DNA from: an uncultured Chlorobiota bacterium
Lineage (GTDB): Bacteria; Bacteroidota; Bacteroidia; Bacteroidales; JAADGE01
Reading direction: 5' to 3'
Length of the DNA: 13,525 nt
NCBI GenBank assembly: GCA_947311265.1
Contig: CAMZKQ010000080.1
Coordinates: 1-13,525, forward strand
Shown: piece by piece, positions 1-6,391 of the stretch
Numbering within the stretch: position 1 is the stretch's first letter
Layout of the letters: each line of letters begins with the position of its first letter
Notes under the pieces: generated by a model
Seen by the model: the letters and a program-made list of their open reading frames with translations, nothing else
What the model was told of the DNA's origin: nothing
The model's database searches: none
Position numbers and translations under genes: made by a program

Positions 1-492
1 ATTATGGTACTGATGATGATTCCGCTCGGCTGGTTAGGGGCATTGAGGGGGCATGGTATCGAAAACATGGTGATATCAATGCTTTCGGCATGGGGCATGG
101 TGGCACTTTCTGGGGTGATTGTAAACGATGCTGTGGTTTTCTTGGCAAAGTACAACAGGTTATTAAAAAGTGGAAATAAAATTGAAACCGCAGTTTATAA
201 AGCTGGTTTATCTCGTTTTCGCCCCATAGTTCTGACTACAATTACCACAGTTCTAGGGCTTTACCCTCTTATCTGGGAGGAGAGTTTCCAAGCTCAATTT
301 ATAATCCCTATGGCCATTGCTTTGGCCTATGGGGTTTTAATTGGCACAGCATTTATTCTCACCTTTTTCCCTGTACTTATCCTTTGCTGGAACGATATAA
401 AACTGACTTGGCATCGCCTCTGGACTGGTCAATCAGCAGTAGCCGAAGATTTAGAAGTCGCTATTCAAAATCAAAAAAAAGAGGAGGCATAA
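1..492 (+). CDS. RND-family efflux transporter, C-terminal fragment (5' end outside window)
   Basis: The reading frame is open from the first base, so this is the 3' end of a longer gene; the first ATG at base 4 is internal. The visible ~163 residues match the last membrane segments of an AcrB/HAE1-type resistance-nodulation-division pump. They include GVIVNDAVVFLAKYNRL, then an RFRPIVLTTITTVLGLYPL stretch, a further hydrophobic segment and a FFPVL ending, followed by a charged cytoplasmic tail. Such inner-membrane proteins use the proton gradient to export drugs, metals or lipids together with a periplasmic adaptor and an outer-membrane channel. The substrate cannot be told from this part. 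Its partners would lie upstream of the window; downstream is the convergent asnB gene, so this gene ends its transcription unit. Confidence 0.9.
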   Translation: MMVLMMIPLGWLGALRGHGIENMVISMLSAWGMVALSGVIVNDAVVFLAKYNRLLKSGNKIETAVYKAGLSRFRPIVLTTITTVLGLYPLIWEESFQAQFIIPMAIALAYGVLIGTAFILTFFPVLILCWNDIKLTWHRLWTGQSAVAEDLEVAIQNQKKEEA

Positions 493-502
493 ATTAGCCT
501 AC

Positions 503-545
503 AAAAAACAGGTTATATTTGTATCGAAAATACAACCTATTTTTC
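503..545. terminator. Probable terminator hairpin between convergent RND gene and asnB
   Basis: In the 60-base gap between the two convergent stops, AGGTT (510-514) and GTAT (521-524) pair with ATAC (530-533) and AACCT (534-538) around a CGAAA loop, leaving a 6-base bulge on one side. A-rich sequence lies to the left and T-rich sequence to the right, so it could act on both strands. The bulge makes the call moderate. Confidence 0.45.
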
Positions 546-552
546 TAACTAT

Positions 553-2160
553 TTATGCCCGCTTTTTCTTCAGCACTTTATAGGCATCATTATGCGAAGC
601 ACTGGCTCTGCCAGATGGGTCGTCATTGGCTTGCCATTTAGGTATCCACTTTTCAACCATTTTTGCAGCCGTTTTGCTGGGGTAAAACTGGGCAAAAGTT
701 TGCCTTGCAAAATACGCCTCTTTTGTCGTGGGTGTATTGTGTGGAAATACTGCCTTTGCATTCTGCATTTGCCCATCAGAAATTTTGTTTTCGCAAAACT
801 TTACAAGCTCATCAATCCAGCTGTACCCTACTCCATCGCTAAACTGCTCTTTTTGTCGCCATAGAATTTCTTGTGGTAGATATGGGTTTTGCTTATCGTC
901 AAACGCACGGCGTAAGATTTCTTTTTCAGGCTTTCCTGCTTTATAATTCTGCTGTTTATCCTTGGCGGATATTTGCATGGTATAGTTCAAGAAATCCAAA
1001 TCCAAAAAAGGCACTCTTGCCTCTAGCCCATGTGCCATTGTCGATTTATCGGCACGTAGGCAATCGGCCTTAGAAAGCCGCAATACACGGTCAATTGTTT
1101 CGGCTCGAAAAGCCGAATGGGAAGGGGCATTTTCAAAATAAAGGTAGCCTCCAAAAATTTCGTCTGCCCCTTCGCCAGAAAGTACGGCTTTAATGCCTGT
1201 TTTTACAATTTCTTTCGAGAGCAAAAACATGGGTGTTGATGCCCTAACTGTGGTAACATCATAACTTTCGATATGATAGATAATTTTTTCTAATTGGCTA
1301 ATGCCTTCTTCGGGCGTAAAAATAATTTCGTGGTGGATAGTGCCTATGAAGTCTGCTGTTAATTTTGCGGCTGCTAAATCTGGCGAGCCTTTTAATCCTA
1401 CCGAAAACGAATGCAATTTTTTCCCTTCTTTTTTCATCTCCCGTGCCGCAACTGCTGCCGCAAGGCTTGAGTCTAATCCGCCAGAAAGTAGTACGCCCAA
1501 AGGCACATCGCTCATCAATCGTTTTTTTACTGCGGCGGTAAATTTTGCTTTAATTTTGGATAAATCCGCAGGAATTTCGGGGGTATTTTTATCTGCCCAA
1601 GCGGGCTGGAAATAGTTTACAAATCCGCCTTCTGGCGTATAATAATTGCCGGGGGGGAATGTATTTACATCTTTACAAATATCAATTAGTGCTTTTACTT
1701 CCGATGCAAAATATAAGGTTTCATCTTCACCCTTTCCCCAATAGAGGGGCTTTACGCCGATTGGGTCCCTTGCAATCATGTAGGATTTTTCGCTGGCAAC
1801 GGCGAAGGCAAAAACGCCGTCGAGCAGATGGCAAAATTTGGTGCCGTATTTTTCGTATAGCCGCACAATTATTTCGCTATCACAAGAGGTTCTAAACTTC
1901 TCATTTTCAAAATGTTCTAGGTGCAATTCTGCATGGTTATAAATTTCTCCATTATGAATTACATGTGCCGTTGTTTTGCCTTGTATGGGCTGCTTGCCTC
2001 CTTTGGTATCCATTATAGAGAGGCGTTCGTGGAACATTCCAAAGCCGCTTTTGCTAATATGCACGCCACACTCATCGGGGCCACGGTGTTGCATTTTTGA
2101 GGACAGTTTCTTTATTTGTTCTTCTTTTTTAACTCTTGATGTAAATAGTATTCCGCACAT
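553..2160 (-). CDS. asnB: Asparagine synthetase B (glutamine-hydrolysing)
   Basis: Makes asparagine from aspartate, glutamine and ATP in the cytoplasm. The 535 residues are close to the usual ~550 of bacterial AsnB. Cys2 (MCGI) is the N-terminal nucleophile of the glutaminase domain, which also shows HRGPDE (25-30), NGEIYN (70-75) and DPIGVKPLY (132-140). The synthetase domain has the ATP-pyrophosphatase loop SGGLDSS (226-232), SGEGADE (328-334), GLEARVPFLD (378-387) and WRQKEQFSDGVGYSWID (from about 434), a sequence typical of true AsnB rather than of AsnB-like amidotransferases in cell-wall or secondary-metabolite clusters. The start is fixed because Cys must follow the initiator Met. It is divergent from an Lrp/AsnC-family gene 160 bases away, which suggests regulation by that protein. 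All key residues are present. Confidence 0.97.
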   Translation of the reverse strand: MCGILFTSRVKKEEQIKKLSSKMQHRGPDECGVHISKSGFGMFHERLSIMDTKGGKQPIQGKTTAHVIHNGEIYNHAELHLEHFENEKFRTSCDSEIIVRLYEKYGTKFCHLLDGVFAFAVASEKSYMIARDPIGVKPLYWGKGEDETLYFASEVKALIDICKDVNTFPPGNYYTPEGGFVNYFQPAWADKNTPEIPADLSKIKAKFTAAVKKRLMSDVPLGVLLSGGLDSSLAAAVAAREMKKEGKKLHSFSVGLKGSPDLAAAKLTADFIGTIHHEIIFTPEEGISQLEKIIYHIESYDVTTVRASTPMFLLSKEIVKTGIKAVLSGEGADEIFGGYLYFENAPSHSAFRAETIDRVLRLSKADCLRADKSTMAHGLEARVPFLDLDFLNYTMQISAKDKQQNYKAGKPEKEILRRAFDDKQNPYLPQEILWRQKEQFSDGVGYSWIDELVKFCENKISDGQMQNAKAVFPHNTPTTKEAYFARQTFAQFYPSKTAAKMVEKWIPKWQANDDPSGRASASHNDAYKVLKKKRA

Positions 2161-2204
2161 AATTGTTTATTTAATTTTAATTATTTTTCTTAAATATTTC
2201 TTGA

Positions 2205-2212
2205 CAAAAATA
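2205..2212 (-). promoter_or_regulatory. Possible -7 box for asnB
   Basis: Read on the minus strand this is TATTTTTG, which fits the Bacteroidota -7 consensus TAnnTTTG, 45 bases upstream of the asnB start. No TTTG is present at the expected -33 spacing, so only half of the promoter pattern is seen and the region is AT-rich enough for a chance match. Confidence 0.3.
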
Positions 2213-2233
2213 GAGTAAGTGAAAAATAAAATC

Positions 2234-2267
2234 ATTAAATAATCTAAATATGTTATAATTATTTCAT
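2234..2267. promoter_or_regulatory. AT-rich dyad, candidate Lrp/AsnC-family operator
   Basis: ATTAAATAAT (2234-2243) and ATTATTTCAT (2258-2267) form an inverted repeat matching at 9 of 10 positions around a 14-base spacer. The dyad lies in the asnB/lrp intergenic region, just upstream of the possible asnB -7 box. Regulators of this family bind AT-rich, loosely palindromic sites, often near their own gene. That this is the site is inference, and an AT-rich gap gives such dyads by chance fairly often. Confidence 0.3.
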
Positions 2268-2320
2268 TTTTAGTTTTAAATTCGTATTTATTTATGCTAA
2301 TTTTTAAAAATTGTAAATAT

Positions 2321-2800
2321 ATGCCTGTTTTTTCGGATAAAAAGTTTCAAATTGATAGTTTGGATAAAAAGATACTATCGTACCTTACAAAAAATGCAAG
2401 AATCCCTTTTTTGGAGATTGCAAGAAATTGCAATATTTCGGGTGCTGCGGTGCATCAGCGGGTAAAACGCTTGGAGAGAATTGGGGTAATAAAAGGTTCT
2501 GAATTTATTGTAAGCCCAGAGAAAATGGGCTATTCGAGCTGTGTTTATATGGGTATTTTTTTGGCGAAAGCCAATCTTTACGAGCAGGCGGTTAAAAAAC
2601 TCGAGGCTATTCCTGAAATTACAGAATGCCATTATACTACTGGCACGTACTCTATTTTTATAAAAGTGTATGCCCAAAATAATAGTCATCTTAAAGAAAT
2701 CCTTACGGAAAAACTTCAAAAGATACCTGGAATTATGCGTACTGAAACGTTTATTTCTCTCGAAGAACGGTTCAGTAGGCAACTAGGTATTGAGAAGTAG
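2321..2800 (+). CDS. Lrp/AsnC-family transcriptional regulator
   Basis: A 159-residue DNA-binding protein of the leucine-responsive/AsnC family. An N-terminal winged helix-turn-helix spans about residues 12-60; its core LEIARNCNIS-GAAVHQRVKRLERIGVI is typical. The ligand-sensing and oligomerising RAM domain follows (about 72-148), with the family pattern of a GTYSIFIKVYA strand and an IPGIMRTETFISLEE strand. Family members bind amino acids and assemble as dimers or octamers. I chose the ATG at 2321 because MPVFSDKKFQIDSLDKKIL matches the usual N-terminus; an in-frame ATG at 2294 would add nine residues unlike the family. It is divergent from asnB, so asparagine synthesis is the obvious candidate target, as AsnC controls asnA in enteric bacteria. 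The ligand is not visible from sequence. Confidence 0.93.
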   Translation: MPVFSDKKFQIDSLDKKILSYLTKNARIPFLEIARNCNISGAAVHQRVKRLERIGVIKGSEFIVSPEKMGYSSCVYMGIFLAKANLYEQAVKKLEAIPEITECHYTTGTYSIFIKVYAQNNSHLKEILTEKLQKIPGIMRTETFISLEERFSRQLGIEK

Positions 2801-2816
2801 TGTTTTAAAGTAAGTT

Positions 2817-3629
2817 CTATTTATGCGATTTTACGATAAAAAAGGGGTTTAGCAAATTTTCTTTATTGTAGATTATATCGTCCGAACTATCTGTGTAGGT
2901 GAGTGTTCCGCCGGCAGATCGTACAATGGCATGCCCTGCGGCGGTGTCCCACTCCATGGTTGGTCCAAAGCGTGGATAAATATCGGCTTTGCCTTCGGCA
3001 ATCATGCAAATTTTAATTGAGCTTCCTTTTGTAATAATTTCAATTTCTCCTTTTTCGCTGCGTAGTTGCTCGAAATAGGTTTGGGTCTGTTGGCTAAGGT
3101 GAGAGCGACTGCCTACGACTGTATATTTTCGCGCTTTAAATTCTGTTGGGAGTTTTGTTGCTTGTTTTACAAAGTCTTCAAAGGATTCGTTTTCTGTAAA
3201 TTTACTTTCATCAAAATTTTCAATTTTGAATGCGCCTGTATCTAGTGTTCCAAAATATAACTCTTTGGTAACTGGCACATAGATAACTCCGGCAATGGGT
3301 TTTCGGTTTTCAATTAGGGCAATATTTACTGTAAATTCGCCATTTCGTTTAATAAATTCTTTTGTGCCATCGAGGGGGTCTATTAGCCAAAAGCGAGTCC
3401 AGTTTTTACGGATATTATAATTTTCATGCTTGCCTTCTTCGCTTAAAATTGGGATTTTTAGTGGCTCTAAATAGTGCATTATAGTAAGGTGTGCATTTTT
3501 ATCGGCTAGTGTAAGTGGCGATTGGTCTGCCTTTTCAGTTATTTGAAAATCGTCTTTAGTATATATTTTCAATATTTCTTGCCCTGCTCTTATCGAGGCA
3601 TAAATTGCTTTTGTTAATAACTGTTTCAT
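2817..3629 (-). CDS. cysQ: 3'(2'),5'-bisphosphate nucleotidase (CysQ, inositol-monophosphatase family)
   Basis: Removes the 3' phosphate of adenosine 3',5'-bisphosphate (PAP), the by-product of sulfate assimilation and of phosphopantetheine transfer, keeping PAP from inhibiting nucleases and sulfotransferases. The 270-residue length fits bacterial CysQ. The metal-binding motifs of the superfamily are all visible: ILSEE (61-65), WLIDPLDGTKEFI (81-93, containing DPLDGT at 84-89) and EWDTAAGHAI (226-235). The KEFIKRNGEFTVNIALIE context favours CysQ over SuhB-type inositol monophosphatase. It ends 16 bases from the convergent Lrp-family stop. It follows rplI on the same strand, but a terminator lies between them. 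No Bacteroidota-type promoter is evident in the short upstream gap. Confidence 0.93.
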   Translation of the reverse strand: MKQLLTKAIYASIRAGQEILKIYTKDDFQITEKADQSPLTLADKNAHLTIMHYLEPLKIPILSEEGKHENYNIRKNWTRFWLIDPLDGTKEFIKRNGEFTVNIALIENRKPIAGVIYVPVTKELYFGTLDTGAFKIENFDESKFTENESFEDFVKQATKLPTEFKARKYTVVGSRSHLSQQTQTYFEQLRSEKGEIEIITKGSSIKICMIAEGKADIYPRFGPTMEWDTAAGHAIVRSAGGTLTYTDSSDDIIYNKENLLNPFFIVKSHK

Positions 3630-3643
3630 TTATATTTTTTTTT

Positions 3644-3676
3644 ACAAAAAAAAGCATTTCGTTTGAAATGCTTTTT
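3644..3676 (-). terminator. Rho-independent terminator of the rpsF-rpsR-rplI operon
   Basis: A perfect 12-bp stem, AAAAAGCATTTC (3649-3660) pairing with GAAATGCTTTTT (3665-3676), encloses a 4-base loop. In the minus-strand transcript it sits 24 bases past the rplI stop and is followed by a run of eight U. It lies just before the cysQ start, separating the ribosomal operon from cysQ. Confidence 0.85.
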
Positions 3677-3700
3677 AATAATATCATTTAGGGTTTTAAG

Positions 3701-4147
3701 TTATTCAGAGACAACTGTAAATTCCATTTCCACTTTAACTTCACGGTGTAAACTTACAATTGCGGTGTATGTACCCACTTCTTTAATTGGTTCGTTTTTA
3801 ATTGTAATTTGTTTACGGCTAATATCAAAGCCTTTTTTGTTGATTGCTTCTGCTAACTGGATAGTATTTACAGAGCCAAAGATTTTGCCAGTAGAGCTAG
3901 TTTTTGCACCTATAGAAAGTTTTTTGTTTTCTAGTTTTGCGGCCACTTCTACTGCATTTTCTTTTAATTTTACTTCTTTATGTGCTTGTTGTTTTTTATT
4001 TTCAGCAAGTATTTTTTTTGCTGAACTAGAAGCACTTATTGCCTTCTTTTTAGGGAATAAAAAGTTTACAGCGTAGCCTGATTTTACAGTTACGATGTCG
4101 TCTTTATGTCCTAAATGTGCAACATCTTCTTTGAGGATGATTTCCAT
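3701..4147 (-). CDS. rplI: 50S ribosomal protein L9
   Basis: Large-subunit protein that binds 23S rRNA near the L1 stalk. The 148 residues equal the usual length. The N-terminal domain is recognisable from MEIILKEDVAHLGHKDDIV and GYAVNFLFPKKKA (24-36; the family usually has GYARN-L-P), followed by the long Lys/Ala-rich connecting helix and a C-terminal domain ending in a strand with REVKVEMEFTV. It is the third gene of rpsF-rpsR-rplI, a common bacterial order. It is separated from rpsR by 87 bases that contain a hairpin, and is followed by a strong terminator. Confidence 0.97.
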   Translation of the reverse strand: MEIILKEDVAHLGHKDDIVTVKSGYAVNFLFPKKKAISASSSAKKILAENKKQQAHKEVKLKENAVEVAAKLENKKLSIGAKTSSTGKIFGSVNTIQLAEAINKKGFDISRKQITIKNEPIKEVGTYTAIVSLHREVKVEMEFTVVSE

Positions 4148-4169
4148 TTTATTTTAAGTTTTAAACGAT

Positions 4170-4197
4170 TAATTAAGCACTATGTGCTATTTAATTA
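4170..4197. other. Hairpin in the rpsR-rplI intercistronic gap
   Basis: TAATTA-AGCAC (4170-4180), a TAT loop and GTGCT (4184-4188), then three unpaired bases and TAATTA (4192-4197), form an 11-bp interrupted stem. It ends 22 bases upstream of the rplI ATG in the minus-strand message. It lacks a U tract, so a full terminator is unlikely. RNA processing, partial attenuation or translational control of L9 are possible but unproven. Confidence 0.45.
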
Positions 4198-4234
4198 CAT
4201 CTTGCCAAAAGCTTGTGTTTCAGCAAATAGTATG

Positions 4235-4504
4235 TTACTTTTTCATTAAATCGGCAACGTACGGCAAAAGTGCAAGGTGCCTTGCTCTTTTAATTGCTTT
4301 GGAGACTTTTCGTTGGTATTTCAACGATGTTCCTGTAAGTCGTCGGGGCAAAATTTTGCCTTGTTCGTTAAGGAAATGCCTCAAATAGTTTTCATCTTTA
4401 TAGTCGATGAATTTAATTCGATGTTTTTTAAATCGGCAGTATTTGGTTGTATTTGTATCTACTGCAACTGGGGTTAAATACCTGATTTCTGATTTGTCTG
4501 CCAT
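4235..4504 (-). CDS. rpsR: 30S ribosomal protein S18
   Basis: Small-subunit protein that pairs with S6 on the platform of the 30S subunit. The 89 residues have the family core: KYCRFKKHRIKFIDYKD, then NYLRHFLNEQGKILPRRLTG and a TSLKYQRKVSKAIKRARHLALLPY stretch that is nearly universal in S18. The start lies 2 bases after the rpsF stop, so the two partners are translationally coupled as is usual. Confidence 0.97.
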   Translation of the reverse strand: MADKSEIRYLTPVAVDTNTTKYCRFKKHRIKFIDYKDENYLRHFLNEQGKILPRRLTGTSLKYQRKVSKAIKRARHLALLPYVADLMKK

Positions 4505-4506
4505 AA

Positions 4507-4863
4507 TTAAGCTTGTTTTTCTTCTTTGTTAGAATTTAGTCTTTTTAGTCTTCTTGCCGAATACTCTACTTCATTTTTATCCATACGGAAAGTAAGGTGT
4601 CGAACGTATTTTTCGTCTCGCCCAAACTGTGTTTCCATCTTGGAAATAAATTGAGTATCTACCTTAAACTGTAGCAGATGATAAAATCCGTTGGATTTAT
4701 TTTTAATTGGATAGGCTAGTTTTTTTAAGCCCCAATCCTCGTAATGTAAAATTTCACCACCGGCTTCGGTGATAAGATTTTTCATTTTGTCAACTGCTTC
4801 CTTTACCTGAGCGTCAGATAAAACGGGAGTTAAGATGAAAACAGTTTCATACTGATTAATCAT
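4507..4863 (-). CDS. rpsF: 30S ribosomal protein S6
   Basis: Small-subunit protein forming a heterodimer with S18. The 118 residues start with YETVFILTPVLSD and carry the diagnostic EDWGLKKLAYPIKNKSNGFY segment (about 42-61), with the usual charged C-terminal tail. First gene of the rpsF-rpsR-rplI operon, directly behind a consensus Bacteroidota promoter, with an inferred leader of about 40 bases. No extra gene such as priB or ssb sits between rpsF and rpsR. Confidence 0.97.
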   Translation of the reverse strand: MINQYETVFILTPVLSDAQVKEAVDKMKNLITEAGGEILHYEDWGLKKLAYPIKNKSNGFYHLLQFKVDTQFISKMETQFGRDEKYVRHLTFRMDKNEVEYSARRLKRLNSNKEEKQA

Positions 4864-4912
4864 ATTTAATTAGATTAAAGTGGTTTATAATAAATTTATT
4901 TACTTGAGTTTG

Positions 4913-4943
4913 CAAAAATATAAATTACTTGCTTACCTACAAA
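4913..4943 (-). promoter_or_regulatory. Bacteroidota-type promoter of the rpsF operon
   Basis: On the minus strand TTTG (4943-4940) is followed after exactly 19 bases by TATTTTTG (4920-4913), an exact match to the Bacteroidota primary-sigma pattern TTTG-N19-TAnnTTTG. Transcription would start around 4906, giving a ~40-base AU-rich leader before rpsF. On the other strand only a weak near-match to a -7 box (TTTCTTTG, 4978-4985) lies close to the trmD start, so the trmD promoter is uncertain. Confidence 0.8.
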
Positions 4944-4997
4944 CTTTTGCTTACTTTTTTTATTCAATAAAAATGATTTTCTTTGTATTAAATATTT

Positions 4998-5678
4998 ATG
5001 CAGATGCGAATTGATATAATTACTGTTCTTCCGGAGTTGTTAGAAAGCCCTTTTAAACATTCTATAATAAAGCGTGTGCAAGAAAAAGGACTGGTTGAAA
5101 TTGTGGTGCATAATTTACGAGATTTTTCGACCAATAAGCATCATAAAGTTGATGATTATAGCTTTGGCGGTGCAGCTGGTATGGTGCTTCAAGTAGAGCC
5201 TGCCGACCTTGCTATTACACATTTAAAAAAGCAACGCCAGTACGACGAGGTAATTTATACCACGCCAGATGGGCAACCATTTACACAAAATACTGCAAAT
5301 CAACTCTCTTTGGCTCAGAATTTAATTATTTTTTGTGGTCATTATAAAGGTATAGACCACCGCATTCGAGAGATGCACATTAGCAAAGAAATTTCGATTG
5401 GCGACTATGTGCTTACAGGCGGAGAACTTGCGGCAGCTGTTATAACAGATGCTATTGTACGTCTACTCCCGGGGGCCATTGGCGATGAAACCTCTGCCCT
5501 CTCCGACTCGTTTCAGGACGGTTTACTTGCCCCTCCGGTTTACTCTCGCCCTGCTGATTACAAGGGATACAAAGTGCCAGAGGTTTTACTTTCAGGTAAT
5601 TTTAAAGCCATTGAAAAGTGGCAGCTCGACCAATCTTTGGAACGTACCGAAAATTTACGCCCAGACTTACTTGATTAA
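4998..5678 (+). CDS. trmD: tRNA (guanine-N1)-methyltransferase TrmD
   Basis: Methylates G37 of tRNAs that have G36, using S-adenosylmethionine, and so prevents +1 frameshifting. Residues DDYSFGGAAGMVL (52-64), IFCGHYKGIDHRI (111-123) and EISIGDYVLTGGE (131-143) form the trefoil-knot cofactor site. SDSFQDGLLAPPVYSRP (169-185) carries the catalytic Asp region, and the tail ERTENLRPDLLD is typical. The 226-residue length is slightly short of the ~240-250 common in the family, but the core is complete. A second ATG at 5004 gives MRIDIITVLPELL, which fits the family N-terminus even better; the two differ by only two residues. It is the first gene of a + strand run with ung and a mechanosensitive channel, rather than sitting with rpsP/rimM/rplS as in many bacteria. 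Confidence 0.97.
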   Translation: MQMRIDIITVLPELLESPFKHSIIKRVQEKGLVEIVVHNLRDFSTNKHHKVDDYSFGGAAGMVLQVEPADLAITHLKKQRQYDEVIYTTPDGQPFTQNTANQLSLAQNLIIFCGHYKGIDHRIREMHISKEISIGDYVLTGGELAAAVITDAIVRLLPGAIGDETSALSDSFQDGLLAPPVYSRPADYKGYKVPEVLLSGNFKAIEKWQLDQSLERTENLRPDLLD

Positions 5679-5725
5679 TTTTTAAAATTAAAATAGCTCT
5701 TAAAAATAAAGACTGGAAAAACTTA
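5678..5725 (+). other. In-frame N-terminal extension of ung without ATG, GTG or TTG
   Basis: After a TGA at 5672-5674 the ung frame is open. It encodes an Ile-rich, Lys-rich stretch followed by KDWKNLL, continuous with the accepted ung product. Available near-start codons are ATT (5678, overlapping the last base of the trmD TAA), ATT (5687) and ATA (5693). ATA or ATT at these last two places would put the catalytic Asp at residue 64 or 66, against 64 in E. coli Ung. Confidence 0.6.
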
Positions 5726-6391
5726 TTGTCGGAAGAATTTGGCAAAGACTACTTTTTAAAATTAGAGGCGTTTATAGATAATGCCTATCGGACAAAAGAA
5801 ATTTATCCGCCAAAGCCACAAATTTACAGGGCTTTGGAGCTTTGCCCACCTAGTAAAATAAAGGTGGTGATTTTGGGACAAGACCCTTATCATGGGCTCG
5901 GGCAAGCTTGTGGGCTTAGCTTTTCTGTCCAGAAAGGGACTAAAATTCCACCTTCTTTAAAAAATATCTTTAAAGAAGTTTATAAAGGTGAGGATAAAAA
6001 AATACCCACATCGGGCGACCTTAGTGCATGGGCAAAACAAGGGGTTTTGCTCCTGAATGCGGTACTTACAGTAGAGGCTTCAAAAGCGGCATCGCACAGA
6101 AAGCAAGGTTGGGAAAGATTTACTGATGTTATAATAACAAAAATCTCAAGAAATTATGACTCCATTGTTTTTTTACTTTGGGGTAATTTTGCACAAAGCA
6201 AAGCTCGGTTAATTGACACTAAAAAGCACCTCATTCTAAAATCGGTGCACCCTTCGCCACTTTCAGCATACAGAGGCTTTTTTGGGTGTAACCATTTTGA
6301 ACTTTGCAATAATTATCTAAAAACAAAGGGCATCGAAACCATTAACTGGAAAGCCAATAATACAGAAACTTTAACTCTAAAATTACAATGA
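5726..6391 (+). CDS. ung: Uracil-DNA glycosylase (start uncertain; homology extends upstream)
   Basis: Removes uracil from DNA, the first step of base-excision repair. Numbered from the TTG at 5726, the family-1 motifs are complete: GQDPYHGLGQACGLSFSV (51-68, with catalytic Asp53), a LLLNAVLTV strand (108-116), FLLWGNFAQ (149-157), and HPSPLSAYRGFFGCNHF (175-191, with the catalytic His and the DNA-intercalating loop). The coordinates use the TTG because it is the only standard start in frame. The frame continues upstream to 5675, and residues there (DWKNLL before SEEFGKDYF) match the conserved N-terminus of the human and E. coli enzymes, so translation probably begins at a non-standard codon between 5678 and 5695. 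Downstream, the stop overlaps the start of the channel gene by 4 bases, so the two are coupled. Confidence 0.95.
   Translation: MSEEFGKDYFLKLEAFIDNAYRTKEIYPPKPQIYRALELCPPSKIKVVILGQDPYHGLGQACGLSFSVQKGTKIPPSLKNIFKEVYKGEDKKIPTSGDLSAWAKQGVLLLNAVLTVEASKAASHRKQGWERFTDVIITKISRNYDSIVFLLWGNFAQSKARLIDTKKHLILKSVHPSPLSAYRGFFGCNHFELCNNYLKTKGIETINWKANNTETLTLKLQ

Noticed and set aside
1301..1615. Open frame of 104 codons on the + strand inside asnB, with several shorter ones nearby
   Set aside because: It lies entirely antisense to a complete, highly conserved asnB and shows no protein-like motif.
2201..2259. TTGACA (2201-2206) and TATAAT (2254-2259), enterobacterial-type promoter boxes
   Set aside because: The spacing is 47 bases, far from 17, and Bacteroidota primary sigma factor does not use this pattern.
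2294..2320. Earlier ATG for the Lrp/AsnC regulator
   Set aside because: It would add nine residues (MLIFKNCKY) unlike the family; the ATG at 2321 gives a normal N-terminus.
2375..2782. 135-codon open frame on the minus strand
   Set aside because: Antisense to the Lrp/AsnC regulator, whose domains are intact; composition looks like a shadow frame.
3663..4076. 137-codon open frame on the + strand
   Set aside because: Antisense to rplI and overlapping its terminator.
4864..4912. Possible S6:S18-binding leader RNA before rpsF
   Set aside because: The short AU-rich leader lacks the CCG-containing bulged stem expected of that motif.
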